A DNA stretch of 42,053 bases from an uncultured Acholeplasmatales bacterium. Its GTDB lineage: Bacteria; Bacillota_I; Bacilli_A; Acholeplasmatales; Anaeroplasmataceae. Below are positions 33,334 to 42,053 of the stretch, piece by piece. The notes beneath the pieces are model-generated. The model saw only the letters and a list, made by a program, of their open reading frames with translations. It had not been told where the DNA came from and did not search any database. Position 1 is the stretch's first letter. Each line of letters begins with the position of its first letter. The stretch spans positions 1 through 42,053 of the forward strand of contig CALUQZ010000015.1 in NCBI GenBank assembly GCA_944323055.1, in the 5' to 3' direction. A program made the position numbers and the translations under genes.

Positions 33334-35256
33334 TTATTCACCATCTTCTTCTAAAGTAAATGATACATTGCTTTCTAGCCACTGTCTTCTTCTAGAAGCA
33401 TCATCACCCATCAATATATCAATTTGTTTTTCAGCATCAGAAATATCTTCAATATTAACTCTAATTAAATTACGAGTCTTAGGATTCATAGTAGTATCCC
33501 AAAGTTGGTCAGCATTCATCTCACCTAAACCTTTATATCTTTGGACAATCGTATTAGCAGGAGCATCTTTTAGTATTTGTTCTTTTTCTTCGTTAGTCCA
33601 TGCATAAATTGTCTGTTCTTTTTTACCTCTTTTAACAATTTTAAATAAAGGAGGTAAGGCAACATAAACTCTACCATCTTCTATTAAAGGACGCATATAT
33701 CTAAAAAAGAAGGTTAATAATAAAACTTGAATATGCGCACCATCATCATCAGCATCGGTCATTATTATAATCTTTTTATAATTGCATTTTTTAATATCAA
33801 AATTAGAACCATAATCGGCACCAATCGTATAAATCATTGTAGCTATCTCTTGATTTTTTAACACGTTTTCTTCAGTAGTCTTTTCAATATTTAATATTTT
33901 ACCTCTTAAAGGCAAAATAGCTTGAAAACGTCTATCTCGGCCACTTTTAGCACTACCACCGGCAGAATCACCCTCAACTAAAAACAACTCATTAACTTCT
34001 TTATCTTTAGTACCTGCAGGTGACAATTTGCCTGATAAATTAACTTCTTGTTTTTCTTTTTTACCTAGTCTTGCTTCTGTTCTAGCTTTTCTTGCTGCAA
34101 GTCTAGCATTATATTCTACTATAGCCTTATCAATTACTTTCTTAGCTACATCTTTATTATCTACTAAATATTTAGTTACTTCTTCATAAGTTATTTGTTC
34201 AAGAATCGGTTTAGCTTCTGGTGTACCTAATTTACCTTTAGTTTGTCCTTCAAACTCTAAAATTGATTCCTCAATTCTAACAGATATTATCGCAGTCAAA
34301 CCAGACCTAATGTCACCACCTTCTAAATTTGGTTCTTTTTCTTTTAATAAATTATATTTTCTAGCATACTCATTAAAAGCTTTAGTTAATCCAACTTTAA
34401 AACCTAATTCGTGGGTACCACCATCTTTAGTGTGAACGTTATTAACAAAAGAAATTATTTTTTCATCATAGGCATCAACAAATTGTAAAGCTACTTCTAC
34501 TGATATCTTATCAATCGTATTAGAAAAATCCCAAACTTGATGAATAGGCTTTTTATTTTGATCTAATATTTCAACATATTGACTAATACCTCTATCATAG
34601 ACAAAAGATTCTTGTTTATTAGTTCTTTTATCAATAATATTCATTTTAAGATCTTTAATTAAAAAAGCATTTTCCCTAATACGTTCTTTAATTTTTTCAT
34701 AATCAAAAATAGTTGTAGAAAAAATAGTAGGATCAGGAATAAACTTAACAGTAGTCCCTGTCTTATTAGTATCACCTAAGATTTCCATCTTATGAACTAC
34801 TTTTCCACCTTTTTCAAAAACTATTCTATGAATTTTACCATCACGATAAGATATAACTTCCATATATTCAGATAAAGCATTAACAACACTACCACCTACA
34901 CCATGTAAACCACCTGATGTTTTATAACCACCAGAGCCAAATTTACCGCCAGCATGTAAGACAGTATATATGACTTCCATCGTATTTTTTCCTGTTTTAT
35001 GAAGTCCACACGGAACGCCACGACCATTATCAATGACTGTAATTGAACTATCATTACCAATTATAACAGTAATTTCTTTACCAAAACCAGCTAATGCCTC
35101 ATCTATAGAGTTATCAACAATCTCCCATACTAAATGATGAAGGCCACGTTCATCGGTTGAACCGATATACATACCTGGTCTTTTTCTGACAGCCTCAAGT
35201 CCTTCTAAGACAGTTATAGAGTCATCAGAATAATTATCCTTACGTTTATTTTGCAT
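33334..35256 (-). CDS. parE: DNA topoisomerase IV subunit B
   Basis: 640 aa. GHKL ATPase motifs: EIVDNSIDEALAG, VIDNGRGVP, GGYKTSGGLHGVGGSVVNAL. TOPRIM motifs: VEGDSAGGSAKSGRDR, the DADDDGAHI metal site, and QRYKGLGEMNADQLWDTTM. ParE assignment over GyrB rests on the segment CGLHKTGKNTMEVIYTVLHA and the pairing with parC. AAGGTGA precedes the ATG. Divergent from plsY, the same arrangement as parE-parC and yneS in Bacillus, a conserved Bacilli neighbourhood. Confidence 0.94.
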   Translation of the reverse strand: MQNKRKDNYSDDSITVLEGLEAVRKRPGMYIGSTDERGLHHLVWEIVDNSIDEALAGFGKEITVIIGNDSSITVIDNGRGVPCGLHKTGKNTMEVIYTVLHAGGKFGSGGYKTSGGLHGVGGSVVNALSEYMEVISYRDGKIHRIVFEKGGKVVHKMEILGDTNKTGTTVKFIPDPTIFSTTIFDYEKIKERIRENAFLIKDLKMNIIDKRTNKQESFVYDRGISQYVEILDQNKKPIHQVWDFSNTIDKISVEVALQFVDAYDEKIISFVNNVHTKDGGTHELGFKVGLTKAFNEYARKYNLLKEKEPNLEGGDIRSGLTAIISVRIEESILEFEGQTKGKLGTPEAKPILEQITYEEVTKYLVDNKDVAKKVIDKAIVEYNARLAARKARTEARLGKKEKQEVNLSGKLSPAGTKDKEVNELFLVEGDSAGGSAKSGRDRRFQAILPLRGKILNIEKTTEENVLKNQEIATMIYTIGADYGSNFDIKKCNYKKIIIMTDADDDGAHIQVLLLTFFFRYMRPLIEDGRVYVALPPLFKIVKRGKKEQTIYAWTNEEKEQILKDAPANTIVQRYKGLGEMNADQLWDTTMNPKTRNLIRVNIEDISDAEKQIDILMGDDASRRRQWLESNVSFTLEEDGE

Positions 35257-35274
35257 AAATAATCACCTTCTTTA

Positions 35275-35303
35275 ATGATATCATAAAAAAACAAATCTCT
35301 CAA
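35275..35303 (-). promoter_or_regulatory. Promoter of parE-parC
   Basis: Minus strand: -35 TTGAGA (35298-35303), 17 bases, -10 TATCAT (35275-35280). The start point would be only a few bases before the ribosome site. Confidence 0.65.
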
Positions 35304-35319
35304 TAAACTAAATTATTTT

Positions 35320-35348
35320 TTGACAAATAAAAACATAATTTGTATAAT
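35320..35348 (+). promoter_or_regulatory. Consensus promoter of plsY
   Basis: TTGACA (35320-35325) and TATAAT (35343-35348) with a 17-base spacer: a fully consensus vegetative promoter. The ribosome site CGGAGG follows closely, giving a very short leader. Confidence 0.88.
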
Positions 35349-35365
35349 TTAATCGGAGGTTTTTT

Positions 35366-36082
35366 ATGTTTAATGTCATTCCCGCAACAGATTTATCTAT
35401 TGCTATTATATTTTTAATTATTTCTTATTTAATTGGCTCAATACCTTTTGGCTTAGTTACCGGAAAAATTGCATGTAAAACCGATATCAGACAATTCGGT
35501 TCTAAAAATATTGGCACAACTAATGCTATTAGAGTTTTAGGTAAAAAAATAGGCTTTACAATTTTCTTTTGTGATGTCTTTAAAGGAATGCTTATTATCT
35601 TATTAATAAGAAATGTATTAACTCCTTTAAATATTTGGACTAGCCCAATTGATTACCTATACTATGGTATAGCTGCTATCCTAGGACACTGCTTTTCTAT
35701 TTTCTTAAATTTTAAAGGTGGTAAAGCAGTAGCTACTTCTTTAGGCGTTATATTAGTATTATGCCCATTACCAGCAATTCTATGCCTATTAGCTTTTGGA
35801 ATTGTCACCTATACAATTGGCTATGTTTCTCTAGCTTCGACTGCTGCTACATTAACTGTTGTTATAACATGTTGGATTTTACATAGTTTTGGACTAGATG
35901 GTAGTGTTAGTTTCTTACATTTTTTAGTAGGTAAGCCATCACTTATAACATGTATTTTAGTAACTATTATGGGTTCCTTAATAATTATTAAACATATCAA
36001 AAATTACATTAGAATTTTTAAAGGAACTGAATACAATTTTAAAAAAGCCAAAAAATTAAGAAAATTAGAAGAACACAAATAA
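35366..36082 (+). CDS. plsY: Acyl-phosphate:glycerol-3-phosphate acyltransferase
   Basis: 238-aa membrane enzyme that acylates glycerol-3-phosphate with acyl phosphate, the first step of phospholipid synthesis in most Gram-positive bacteria. The three PlsY motifs are present: GSIPFGLVTGK, GSKNIGTTNAIRVLG and GHCFSIFLNFKGGKAVATSLG. Five or more membrane helices. A slightly long internal loop (LDGSVSFLHFLVGKPS) and basic tail make it longer than the ~200-aa average. Divergent from parE; ends in a shared terminator. Confidence 0.95.
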   Translation: MFNVIPATDLSIAIIFLIISYLIGSIPFGLVTGKIACKTDIRQFGSKNIGTTNAIRVLGKKIGFTIFFCDVFKGMLIILLIRNVLTPLNIWTSPIDYLYYGIAAILGHCFSIFLNFKGGKAVATSLGVILVLCPLPAILCLLAFGIVTYTIGYVSLASTAATLTVVITCWILHSFGLDGSVSFLHFLVGKPSLITCILVTIMGSLIIIKHIKNYIRIFKGTEYNFKKAKKLRKLEEHK

Positions 36083-36122
36083 AAAATAAGTTTTAAGGAT
36101 AACACCTTAAAACTTATTTTTT
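36081..36122. terminator. Bidirectional terminator running into the yneF-like gene
   Basis: A perfect 18-bp stem, AAAAAATAAGTTTTAAGG (36081-36098) with its complement (36105-36122), loop ATAACA. The right arm contains the stop codon and last codons (Asn-Lys-Lys) of the minus-strand gene at 36114, so coding sequence and terminator are shared. Confidence 0.88.
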
Positions 36123-36335
36123 ATTTTCTTCCATTGAACGCATCACAGCCCTAACTTGTTTTTCAGATGGTGTTCTACCCATTTGACTAAACATAGCTCT
36201 TACCATATTTTCATTAATAGGTGGGTGTTTTTTCAAATATCTTGAGAAAAAATGTCTAGCTACAAAAAAGCCAATAACTGCTCCAACTATAAGAGCTAGT
36301 ATTCCGACAACTAAAGCTATCCACCAATCAATCAT
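36114..36335 (-). CDS. YneF-like (UPF0154) small membrane protein
   Basis: 73 aa: one N-terminal helix (about 5-27, WWIALVVGILALIVGAVIGF) and a conserved soluble part KKHPPINENMVRAMFSQMGR and TPSEKQVRAVMRSM, typical of UPF0154. Function unknown; family is widespread in Bacilli. AAGGAG precedes the ATG; promoter at 36367-36395. Confidence 0.92.
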   Translation of the reverse strand: MIDWWIALVVGILALIVGAVIGFFVARHFFSRYLKKHPPINENMVRAMFSQMGRTPSEKQVRAVMRSMEENKK

Positions 36336-36366
36336 CTTTTCAACTCCTTATCTTTATATCAGCTTG

Positions 36367-36395
36367 ATTTTACACTTATTTAGCCTAATTTGCAA
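36367..36395 (-). promoter_or_regulatory. Promoter of the yneF-like gene
   Basis: Minus strand: -35 TTGCAA (36390-36395), 17 bases, -10 TAAAAT (36367-36372). Confidence 0.6.
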
Positions 36396-36444
36396 GTTTT
36401 TTTATTTTATCCGAGTTAGCATTAGCTAATCTTTTGTTACTTTA

Positions 36445-36473
36445 TAGACTTTTATAACATTATTTGCTATAAT
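36445..36473 (+). promoter_or_regulatory. Extended -10 promoter of the ferredoxin gene
   Basis: TGCTATAAT gives an extended -10 (TATAAT 36468-36473). A weak -35, TAGACT (36445-36450), is 17 bases upstream. The leader to the ribosome site is only a few bases. Confidence 0.65.
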
Positions 36474-36497
36474 TTTCACAGCAAGGAGGAATATATT

Positions 36498-36665
36498 ATG
36501 CCAAGAAAAGTTACTGATGCTTGCATCGGATGTGGCGCTTGCGTTAGTGAATGCCCTGTTGATGCTATCACTTTAGAAGAACAATCAGTTATCGATCCTA
36601 ATGTATGTATTGATTGTGGCGCTTGCCAATCTGTTTGTCCTGTAGATGCTATCGTTGAAGAATAA
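36498..36665 (+). CDS. 2[4Fe-4S] ferredoxin
   Basis: 55-aa clostridial-type ferredoxin. Two cluster motifs are complete: [12 protein letters not shown] and [12 protein letters not shown], each CxxCxxCxxxCP. AAGGAGGA is seven bases before the ATG, and a strong terminator follows. It carries low-potential electrons for anaerobic enzymes. The gene is convergent with the flavodiiron protein gene, a possible electron acceptor in oxygen or NO removal, but other partners are likely. Base composition is noticeably richer in G+C than neighbours, as expected from Cys/Gly/Ala content. Confidence 0.97.
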   Translation: MPRKVTDACIGCGACVSECPVDAITLEEQSVIDPNVCIDCGACQSVCPVDAIVEE

Positions 36666-36670
36666 TTTTA

Positions 36671-36699
36671 AAAAAGAGGCTTAATTAAGCCTCTTTTTT
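36671..36699. terminator. Bidirectional terminator overlapping the flavodiiron gene end
   Basis: AAAAAGAGGCTT and AAGCCTCTTTTT flank an AATT loop. It ends ferredoxin transcription and its stem includes the stop and last codons of the minus-strand gene at 36685. Confidence 0.88.
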
Positions 36700-37884
36700 C
36701 ATATCCTCAACCAATGAACTAGCTAGATTTTCTAAACTTTGCTCATCACAAACATTATAACTAGATTTAATACTAACTTTATTACTAATTATAGTTGTAT
36801 TTTTTAATTTACTTAATTCTTCACTAATTAGTTTATTAGAATTAGCAGCCCAAGTTCCATTTTCTATTAAAGCAAATGTTCTATTTTTTACCCCTAAATT
36901 AATTAATCCTTGTAATAAACTATGCATTTTAGGATATATTGCTAAATTATATGTTGGACTAGCTAAAACAATATGACTAACTCTAAAAATTTCAGCTATT
37001 AAAACTGTTTCATCAACTTTACTGCAATCATATACTTTAATGTTTTTTAATCCTTTATTAGCTAAAATATCAGCTAATCGACAGGCTACTTCTTCTGTAT
37101 TTCCATACATTGAAGCATAAATAATAACTACCTCTTTATCTTCAGGTGTGTAAGTTGCCCACTTTAAATATTTATCAATTAATAAATTAAAATCTTTACG
37201 CCATAAATAAGAGTGTAATGGCATAATCATTTTAATATCTAAATCTTTAATTTTATTGTAAACATTACAAACATTTGCACCATATTTACCTACAATATTT
37301 GTATAATATCTTCTAGCTTCATTAAAATAATTATCATCTTTAACTTCATCGTAAAATAAATTGCCACTTAAAGCTCCAAACGAACCAAAAGCATCAGCAC
37401 TAAACAACGTTTTACTATATGTATCATAACAAAACATAACTTCAGGCCAATGAACCATTGGAGCAGCAATAAACTTTAGTTCATGTTTACCAAGTTTTAT
37501 AGTGTCTCCTTCTTTAACTACAATTTGATTTTTAATATCTAAATTAAAGAATTGTTTAATCATTTTAAAAACTTGACTATTACTAATAACTTTAGTATTA
37601 GGATAACGCAATAATAATTCATTAATTAAAGCACAATGATCAGGTTCCATATGTAAAACAACTAAATAATCTAATTCCCTATCATTTAAAGTTTCCGCAA
37701 CCTTTTTAAAGAAATAAGTACTTTTACTTTCATCTACGGTATCTAATAAACATGTTTTTTCATCTAAAATTAAATATGAGTTGTAAGATACACCATAATT
37801 AAGTGGAATGTAGTTTTCAAATAAAGAAATCTTACGATCTGATGCTCCTACATAATAAATATCATTACTAATTAATTGTCGCAT
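36685..37884 (-). CDS. Flavodiiron protein (FprA-type oxygen/NO reductase)
   Basis: 399 aa: metallo-beta-lactamase-like diiron domain (1-250) and flavodoxin domain (about 251-399). All diiron ligands are present: His 78, Glu 80, Asp 82 (HMEPDH, 78-83), His 145, Asp 164 (FSADAFGSFG) and His 224 (MPLHSYLW). FMN site: VIIYASMYGNTEEVA and ASPTYNLAIYP. The enzyme reduces O2 to water or NO to N2O, protecting anaerobes. No rubredoxin gene is adjacent, though a ferredoxin gene is convergent. The near-palindrome AAAACGTTTT about 70 bases upstream may be a weak cre-like site. Confidence 0.94.
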   Translation of the reverse strand: MRQLISNDIYYVGASDRKISLFENYIPLNYGVSYNSYLILDEKTCLLDTVDESKSTYFFKKVAETLNDRELDYLVVLHMEPDHCALINELLLRYPNTKVISNSQVFKMIKQFFNLDIKNQIVVKEGDTIKLGKHELKFIAAPMVHWPEVMFCYDTYSKTLFSADAFGSFGALSGNLFYDEVKDDNYFNEARRYYTNIVGKYGANVCNVYNKIKDLDIKMIMPLHSYLWRKDFNLLIDKYLKWATYTPEDKEVVIIYASMYGNTEEVACRLADILANKGLKNIKVYDCSKVDETVLIAEIFRVSHIVLASPTYNLAIYPKMHSLLQGLINLGVKNRTFALIENGTWAANSNKLISEELSKLKNTTIISNKVSIKSSYNVCDEQSLENLASSLVEDMKKEA

Positions 37885-37960
37885 AAATAATCTCCTTTGT
37901 TTACGAAAAGATTATATTAAATTAGTTATTAAAAAGCAATTAACATAAATAGAAAACGTT

Positions 37961-39175
37961 TTATTTAGTAACTCTACCATAATATTTATCGATTTCTTCT
38001 TTCATTTTAGTAGGCATTATTTTAGCAATCGGGAATACTTTAGCATTAATCATATGACTAGCAAAAACTTTAATAAAATCAGCTGTCTGATAAAAATATT
38101 TCTCTGATAAAAACAAACCATTATCTTTGTTTGAATGAATTTTAGCACCAAAAGAATTTGACAATCTAGCAAAAGATAAAGCTGGAATTCCTTTATCAGC
38201 AAAAGGCGTTGAATCAGAGCTATACACACCTTCACTTACTTTAATTTTAAAACCTACTTCTTTGCTTAATAATTCAATATAACCAGAAATCTTACTTTCA
38301 CCAGTCACACAACATATATCATGGCCTAAATTTACTGCCGTCATATCAACATTAATGCATAATCGTATTTTATCTTCTATATGTTTCTCCATATAAGCTT
38401 TTGAACCTAAAAGTCCCATTTCCTCTGCCCCACACCAAATAAAGCGTAGCGTTCTTTTAGGTTTATTAGCTAAAAAATATTTATATAATTCTAAAATAGT
38501 TGCACTACCAGTAGCGTTGTCATAACAACCTTTTGAAAATCTAACAGAATCATAATGGGCTGTAAAACAAACAATTTCATCTGTAATTTCCCCCGTAATT
38601 TCTGTAATAATATTATGACTTGTCAAACTTTCTTCTTCTTGTGTTAACTTTAAATAAACTTTTTGGGGATTACTAGCTACAATATGTTCAGCGTCAATAG
38701 CCCTAATAGTAAAACAAGGCGTTTGACCAAAATTTAAATGTCTGTCACGTAAGCTCTTTTCTTCTAAATCCGTAATATTTTTATCATCATATAGTGAACC
38801 AGATATATCAATAATAGCTCTTACATCATGTTTAGTTAATTCTTCATAGATCTTATAAGTTAAATTACATAACACTAAACAAGCTTTACCTTTAACACTT
38901 ACATAATCTAACATATCAATATCATCTAAAATAACCAAATCTAATTCACAATCAATATTTCCGCTTCTTTTAAAGCCAGTTGCTTCAAATATTCTATCAT
39001 TGATTTTTAATACTGTTTCTATAACCTTAGAATGGGGAATTATAAAATCTTCTAATTGATATGTTCCGCCTAATTCATTAATATATTTTGTAATAATTGA
39101 TATAGCTTTATTTTCATCTTTAGAGCCTGCTAAACGCTCGAAAGATAAATCATTTACTAAATTAAAACTATTCAT
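37961..39175 (-). CDS. M28-family zinc aminopeptidase, cytoplasmic
   Basis: 404 aa. Two-zinc M28 ligands are visible: His 207 (FTAHYDS), Asp 219 (CYDNATGSA), Glu 251/252 (GAEEMGLLGS), Asp 277 (INVDMT) and His 347 (KIHSNKD). A PA-like inserted domain (about 75-170) precedes the catalytic part. No signal peptide, unlike most M28 enzymes, so it probably trims peptides in the cytoplasm. Stands between fprA and the radC-like gene with ordinary gaps. Confidence 0.9.
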   Translation of the reverse strand: MNSFNLVNDLSFERLAGSKDENKAISIITKYINELGGTYQLEDFIIPHSKVIETVLKINDRIFEATGFKRSGNIDCELDLVILDDIDMLDYVSVKGKACLVLCNLTYKIYEELTKHDVRAIIDISGSLYDDKNITDLEEKSLRDRHLNFGQTPCFTIRAIDAEHIVASNPQKVYLKLTQEEESLTSHNIITEITGEITDEIVCFTAHYDSVRFSKGCYDNATGSATILELYKYFLANKPKRTLRFIWCGAEEMGLLGSKAYMEKHIEDKIRLCINVDMTAVNLGHDICCVTGESKISGYIELLSKEVGFKIKVSEGVYSSDSTPFADKGIPALSFARLSNSFGAKIHSNKDNGLFLSEKYFYQTADFIKVFASHMINAKVFPIAKIMPTKMKEEIDKYYGRVTK

Positions 39176-39219
39176 AATACATTTTCACCTCTTTTTAAAT
39201 TTTAGCACAAACTAGCAAT

Positions 39220-39906
39220 TTAGTCTATATCTACAAACTCTAATAAATGGTTTTCTAAAAAGGAAAAATAGCTATTATGAGCCCAAATAACATGATCTAA
39301 CAATAATATATTTAACTCTTTAGTAAGTTTACATATATGAGTAGTAACAATTTTATCACTGACTGATGGATTAGTATCATTACTAGGATGATTATGGGCT
39401 AAAATAAAACCATAGGTATCATATTTTATTAATTCTTTAACTAATATTTTAGTATCTATTTTAACTTTATTCAAATCTCCTTTTCCTAACGTTATAAGCT
39501 TAATTAGTTTAAGTTTATTAGTTAAAAGTAATGCTAAAACCTCCTCTTCTTTTTTATATAAATAATAACTACTTAAATACTCATATATTTTTTTAGGATT
39601 ATCTAATATGATATCTTTATCCTTAATTTTAATAGCTCTTTTAGCTAATTCAAAACTTGCTATTATTTTACTAGCCTTACTTTCTTTTATGCCATATTCA
39701 CTAGCTAATGATTCATAATCTAAATTTAATAATTCATTTAAAGAATACTTATTTAATAAATTATTAGCTATGTCTAAAGCTGATAAATTTTTAGTGCCTG
39801 TATTTATTAAAATTGCTAAAACTTCTACATCAGATAAGCTATTTACTCCTTGTTTAATTAATCTTTCTCTTGGTCTACTTTCACTATTAAGTTCTTTTAT
39901 TTTCAT
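39220..39906 (-). CDS. RadC-like JAB/JAMM domain protein
   Basis: 228 aa from ATG at 39906 (AGGTGA seven bases upstream). N-terminal UPF0758 segment: RPRERLIKQGVNSLSDVEVL; C-terminal JAMM metalloprotease-like motif AHNHPSNDTNPSVSDK with metal-binding HxH and Asp. Historically called RadC, but a role in DNA repair is not supported; function is unknown. It follows the groEL terminator by about 50 bases and I see no strong own promoter. Confidence 0.9.
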   Translation of the reverse strand: MKIKELNSESRPRERLIKQGVNSLSDVEVLAILINTGTKNLSALDIANNLLNKYSLNELLNLDYESLASEYGIKESKASKIIASFELAKRAIKIKDKDIILDNPKKIYEYLSSYYLYKKEEEVLALLLTNKLKLIKLITLGKGDLNKVKIDTKILVKELIKYDTYGFILAHNHPSNDTNPSVSDKIVTTHICKLTKELNILLLDHVIWAHNSYFSFLENHLLEFVDID

Positions 39907-39958
39907 CAATTAATCACCTAAATATCTATAGACAAAAAGTTGGATTTTTTAAAAAAGA

Positions 39959-39978
39959 AAAAGTCTCATATGAGACTT

Positions 39979-39980
<2 letters not shown>
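39959..39980 (-). terminator. groESL terminator
   Basis: AAAAGTCTCA and TGAGACTTTT form a 10-bp stem around TA (tighter pairing leaves a small loop), followed on the minus strand by a T-rich run. It overlaps the groEL stop codon at 39979. Confidence 0.75.
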
Positions 39981-41592
<1,612 letters not shown>

Positions 41593-41602
41593 TTATTCCT
41601 CC

Positions 41603-41884
41603 TTATTCAATCACCGCAAGAATATCATCAGCATCGACAATTAAATATTCTTCACCATCTAATTTAACATTTGTTGAACTATAATTTTTATAAACTACTT
41701 TAGCGCCTTCTTTAAGGGCAATAGGAATAATTTTACCTTCTTTATCAACTTTTCCTGTTCCAACTGCTATTACTTTAGCATATTCTGTTTGTTCTTCTTT
41801 ATTAGATAAAACAATTCCAGAAGCAGTTTCCTTTACAACTTTATCTTTCTTTAAAACAACATTATTATTTAATGGTTTAATCAT
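41603..41884 (-). CDS. groES: Co-chaperonin GroES
   Basis: 93 aa. The start MIKPLNNNVVLKKDK, the mobile loop ETASGIVLSNKEE that docks on GroEL, and the end VDADDILAVIE are typical. GGAGG precedes the ATG. First gene of groESL. Confidence 0.97.
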   Translation of the reverse strand: MIKPLNNNVVLKKDKVVKETASGIVLSNKEEQTEYAKVIAVGTGKVDKEGKIIPIALKEGAKVVYKNYSSTNVKLDGEEYLIVDADDILAVIE

Positions 41885-41908
41885 ATTTTTACCTCCAATA
41901 CAGGACTA

Positions 41909-41948
41909 ATTATAATCATTTTTGGCACTTTGTCAAGTGGACTGCCAA
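41909..41948 (-). promoter_or_regulatory. groESL promoter within a diverged CIRCE operator
   Basis: Minus strand: consensus -35 TTGACA (41931-41936), 16 bases, consensus -10 TATAAT (41909-41914). Around the -35, plus strand, TTGGCACTT (41922-41930), nine bases, GACTGCCAA (41940-41948). The CIRCE consensus is TTAGCACTC-N9-GAGTGCTAA; each half matches at seven of nine positions, the spacer is exactly nine, and the A-to-G and T-to-C changes compensate each other. HrcA is the expected repressor. Confidence 0.75.
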
Positions 41949-42053
41949 TATTTTTTTAAATAAAAAGACTAGCTGTATTGATATGATATCTCCAAAGTAG
42001 ACAAATAAAATAATTAAAGAATAACAATCCCTTAAGGGATTCGCGACCTCCAA
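41949..42053. other. Unassigned right-edge segment with a perfect palindrome
   Basis: No convincing gene is present. AATCCCTTAAGGGATT (42026-42041) is a perfect 16-bp palindrome, followed by the G+C-richer TCGCGACCTCCAA to the edge. On the minus strand the edge contains GGAGG, but no coding frame with recognisable protein follows. It could be the end of a neighbouring element or regulatory DNA. Confidence 0.35.

Noticed and set aside
37951-37964. cre-like site AGAAAACGTTTTAT upstream of the flavodiiron gene
   Set aside because: It misses three constrained positions and overlaps the end of the neighbouring gene; too weak to list as a site.

Overview
The window is about 42 kb of very AT-rich, densely coded bacterial DNA. 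UGA works as a normal stop (for example the ATGA stop/start overlaps at 8793-8796, 13994-13997 and 23452-23455) and TGG encodes Trp, so the UGA-Trp code of Mycoplasma is excluded. Low G+C, AGGAGG ribosome binding sites, the rplU-prp-rpmA-obg block with an extended bL27 N-terminus, the plsY/parE-parC divergent pair, a YneF-type protein and cre-like operators all point to a low-G+C Bacillota/Mycoplasmatota lineage (Bacilli-like, perhaps near Acholeplasma/RF39-type gut bacteria). Flavodiiron protein and a 2[4Fe-4S] ferredoxin suggest an anaerobe. The lineage placement is inference; no search was run.

Layout. (1) 1-6465: a maltodextrin locus. On the minus strand run 4-alpha-glucanotransferase, alpha-glucan phosphorylase, a HAD phosphatase that appears to start at an ATA codon, and a sugar-binding lipoprotein cut by the left edge. 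A LacI-family regulator is divergent; its 5' leader can fold into a long closed RNA structure and its promoter sits beside a perfect 12-bp inverted repeat. (2) 6466-6800: a small gene graveyard with a truncated lipoprotein and a possible MntP-like tail, ended by a 16-bp-stem terminator. (3) 6801-10804: potABCD polyamine importer. (4) 11009-12187: lipoprotein whose N-terminus is the paralogue of the relic in region 2. (5) 12346-20392: a uronate/KDG catabolic operon (kdgA, two KdgK-like kinases, YhcH-type protein, aldo-keto reductase, TIM-barrel isomerase, kduI, kduD), divergent from a PTS-EIIC-like permease that has no IIA/IIB partner here.

(6) 20451-24756: a four-gene surface-glycan cassette: membrane glycosyltransferase, ABC exporter pair and UDP-galactopyranose mutase, suggesting an exported galactofuranose-containing product. 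(7) 24804-27450: DUF1294 protein, ObgE, bL27, the Prp protease that trims bL27, and bL21 behind a leader. (8) 27495-30559: membrane proteins including a MATE exporter. (9) 30552-36335: topoisomerase IV (parE-parC), divergent plsY, and a YneF-like protein. (10) 36498-41884: ferredoxin, flavodiiron protein, M28 peptidase, RadC-like protein, groEL and groES. The groESL promoter carries a diverged CIRCE operator.

The carbohydrate sections appear linked by catabolite control: sites resembling the CcpA/LacI-type consensus sit at or beside the promoters of the mal operon, potABCD, the lipoprotein, the kdg operon and the permease. Convergent genes share perfect-stem terminators, two of which run into the 3' ends of coding regions. 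I saw no tRNA, rRNA, CRISPR array, complete insertion sequence or replication origin.
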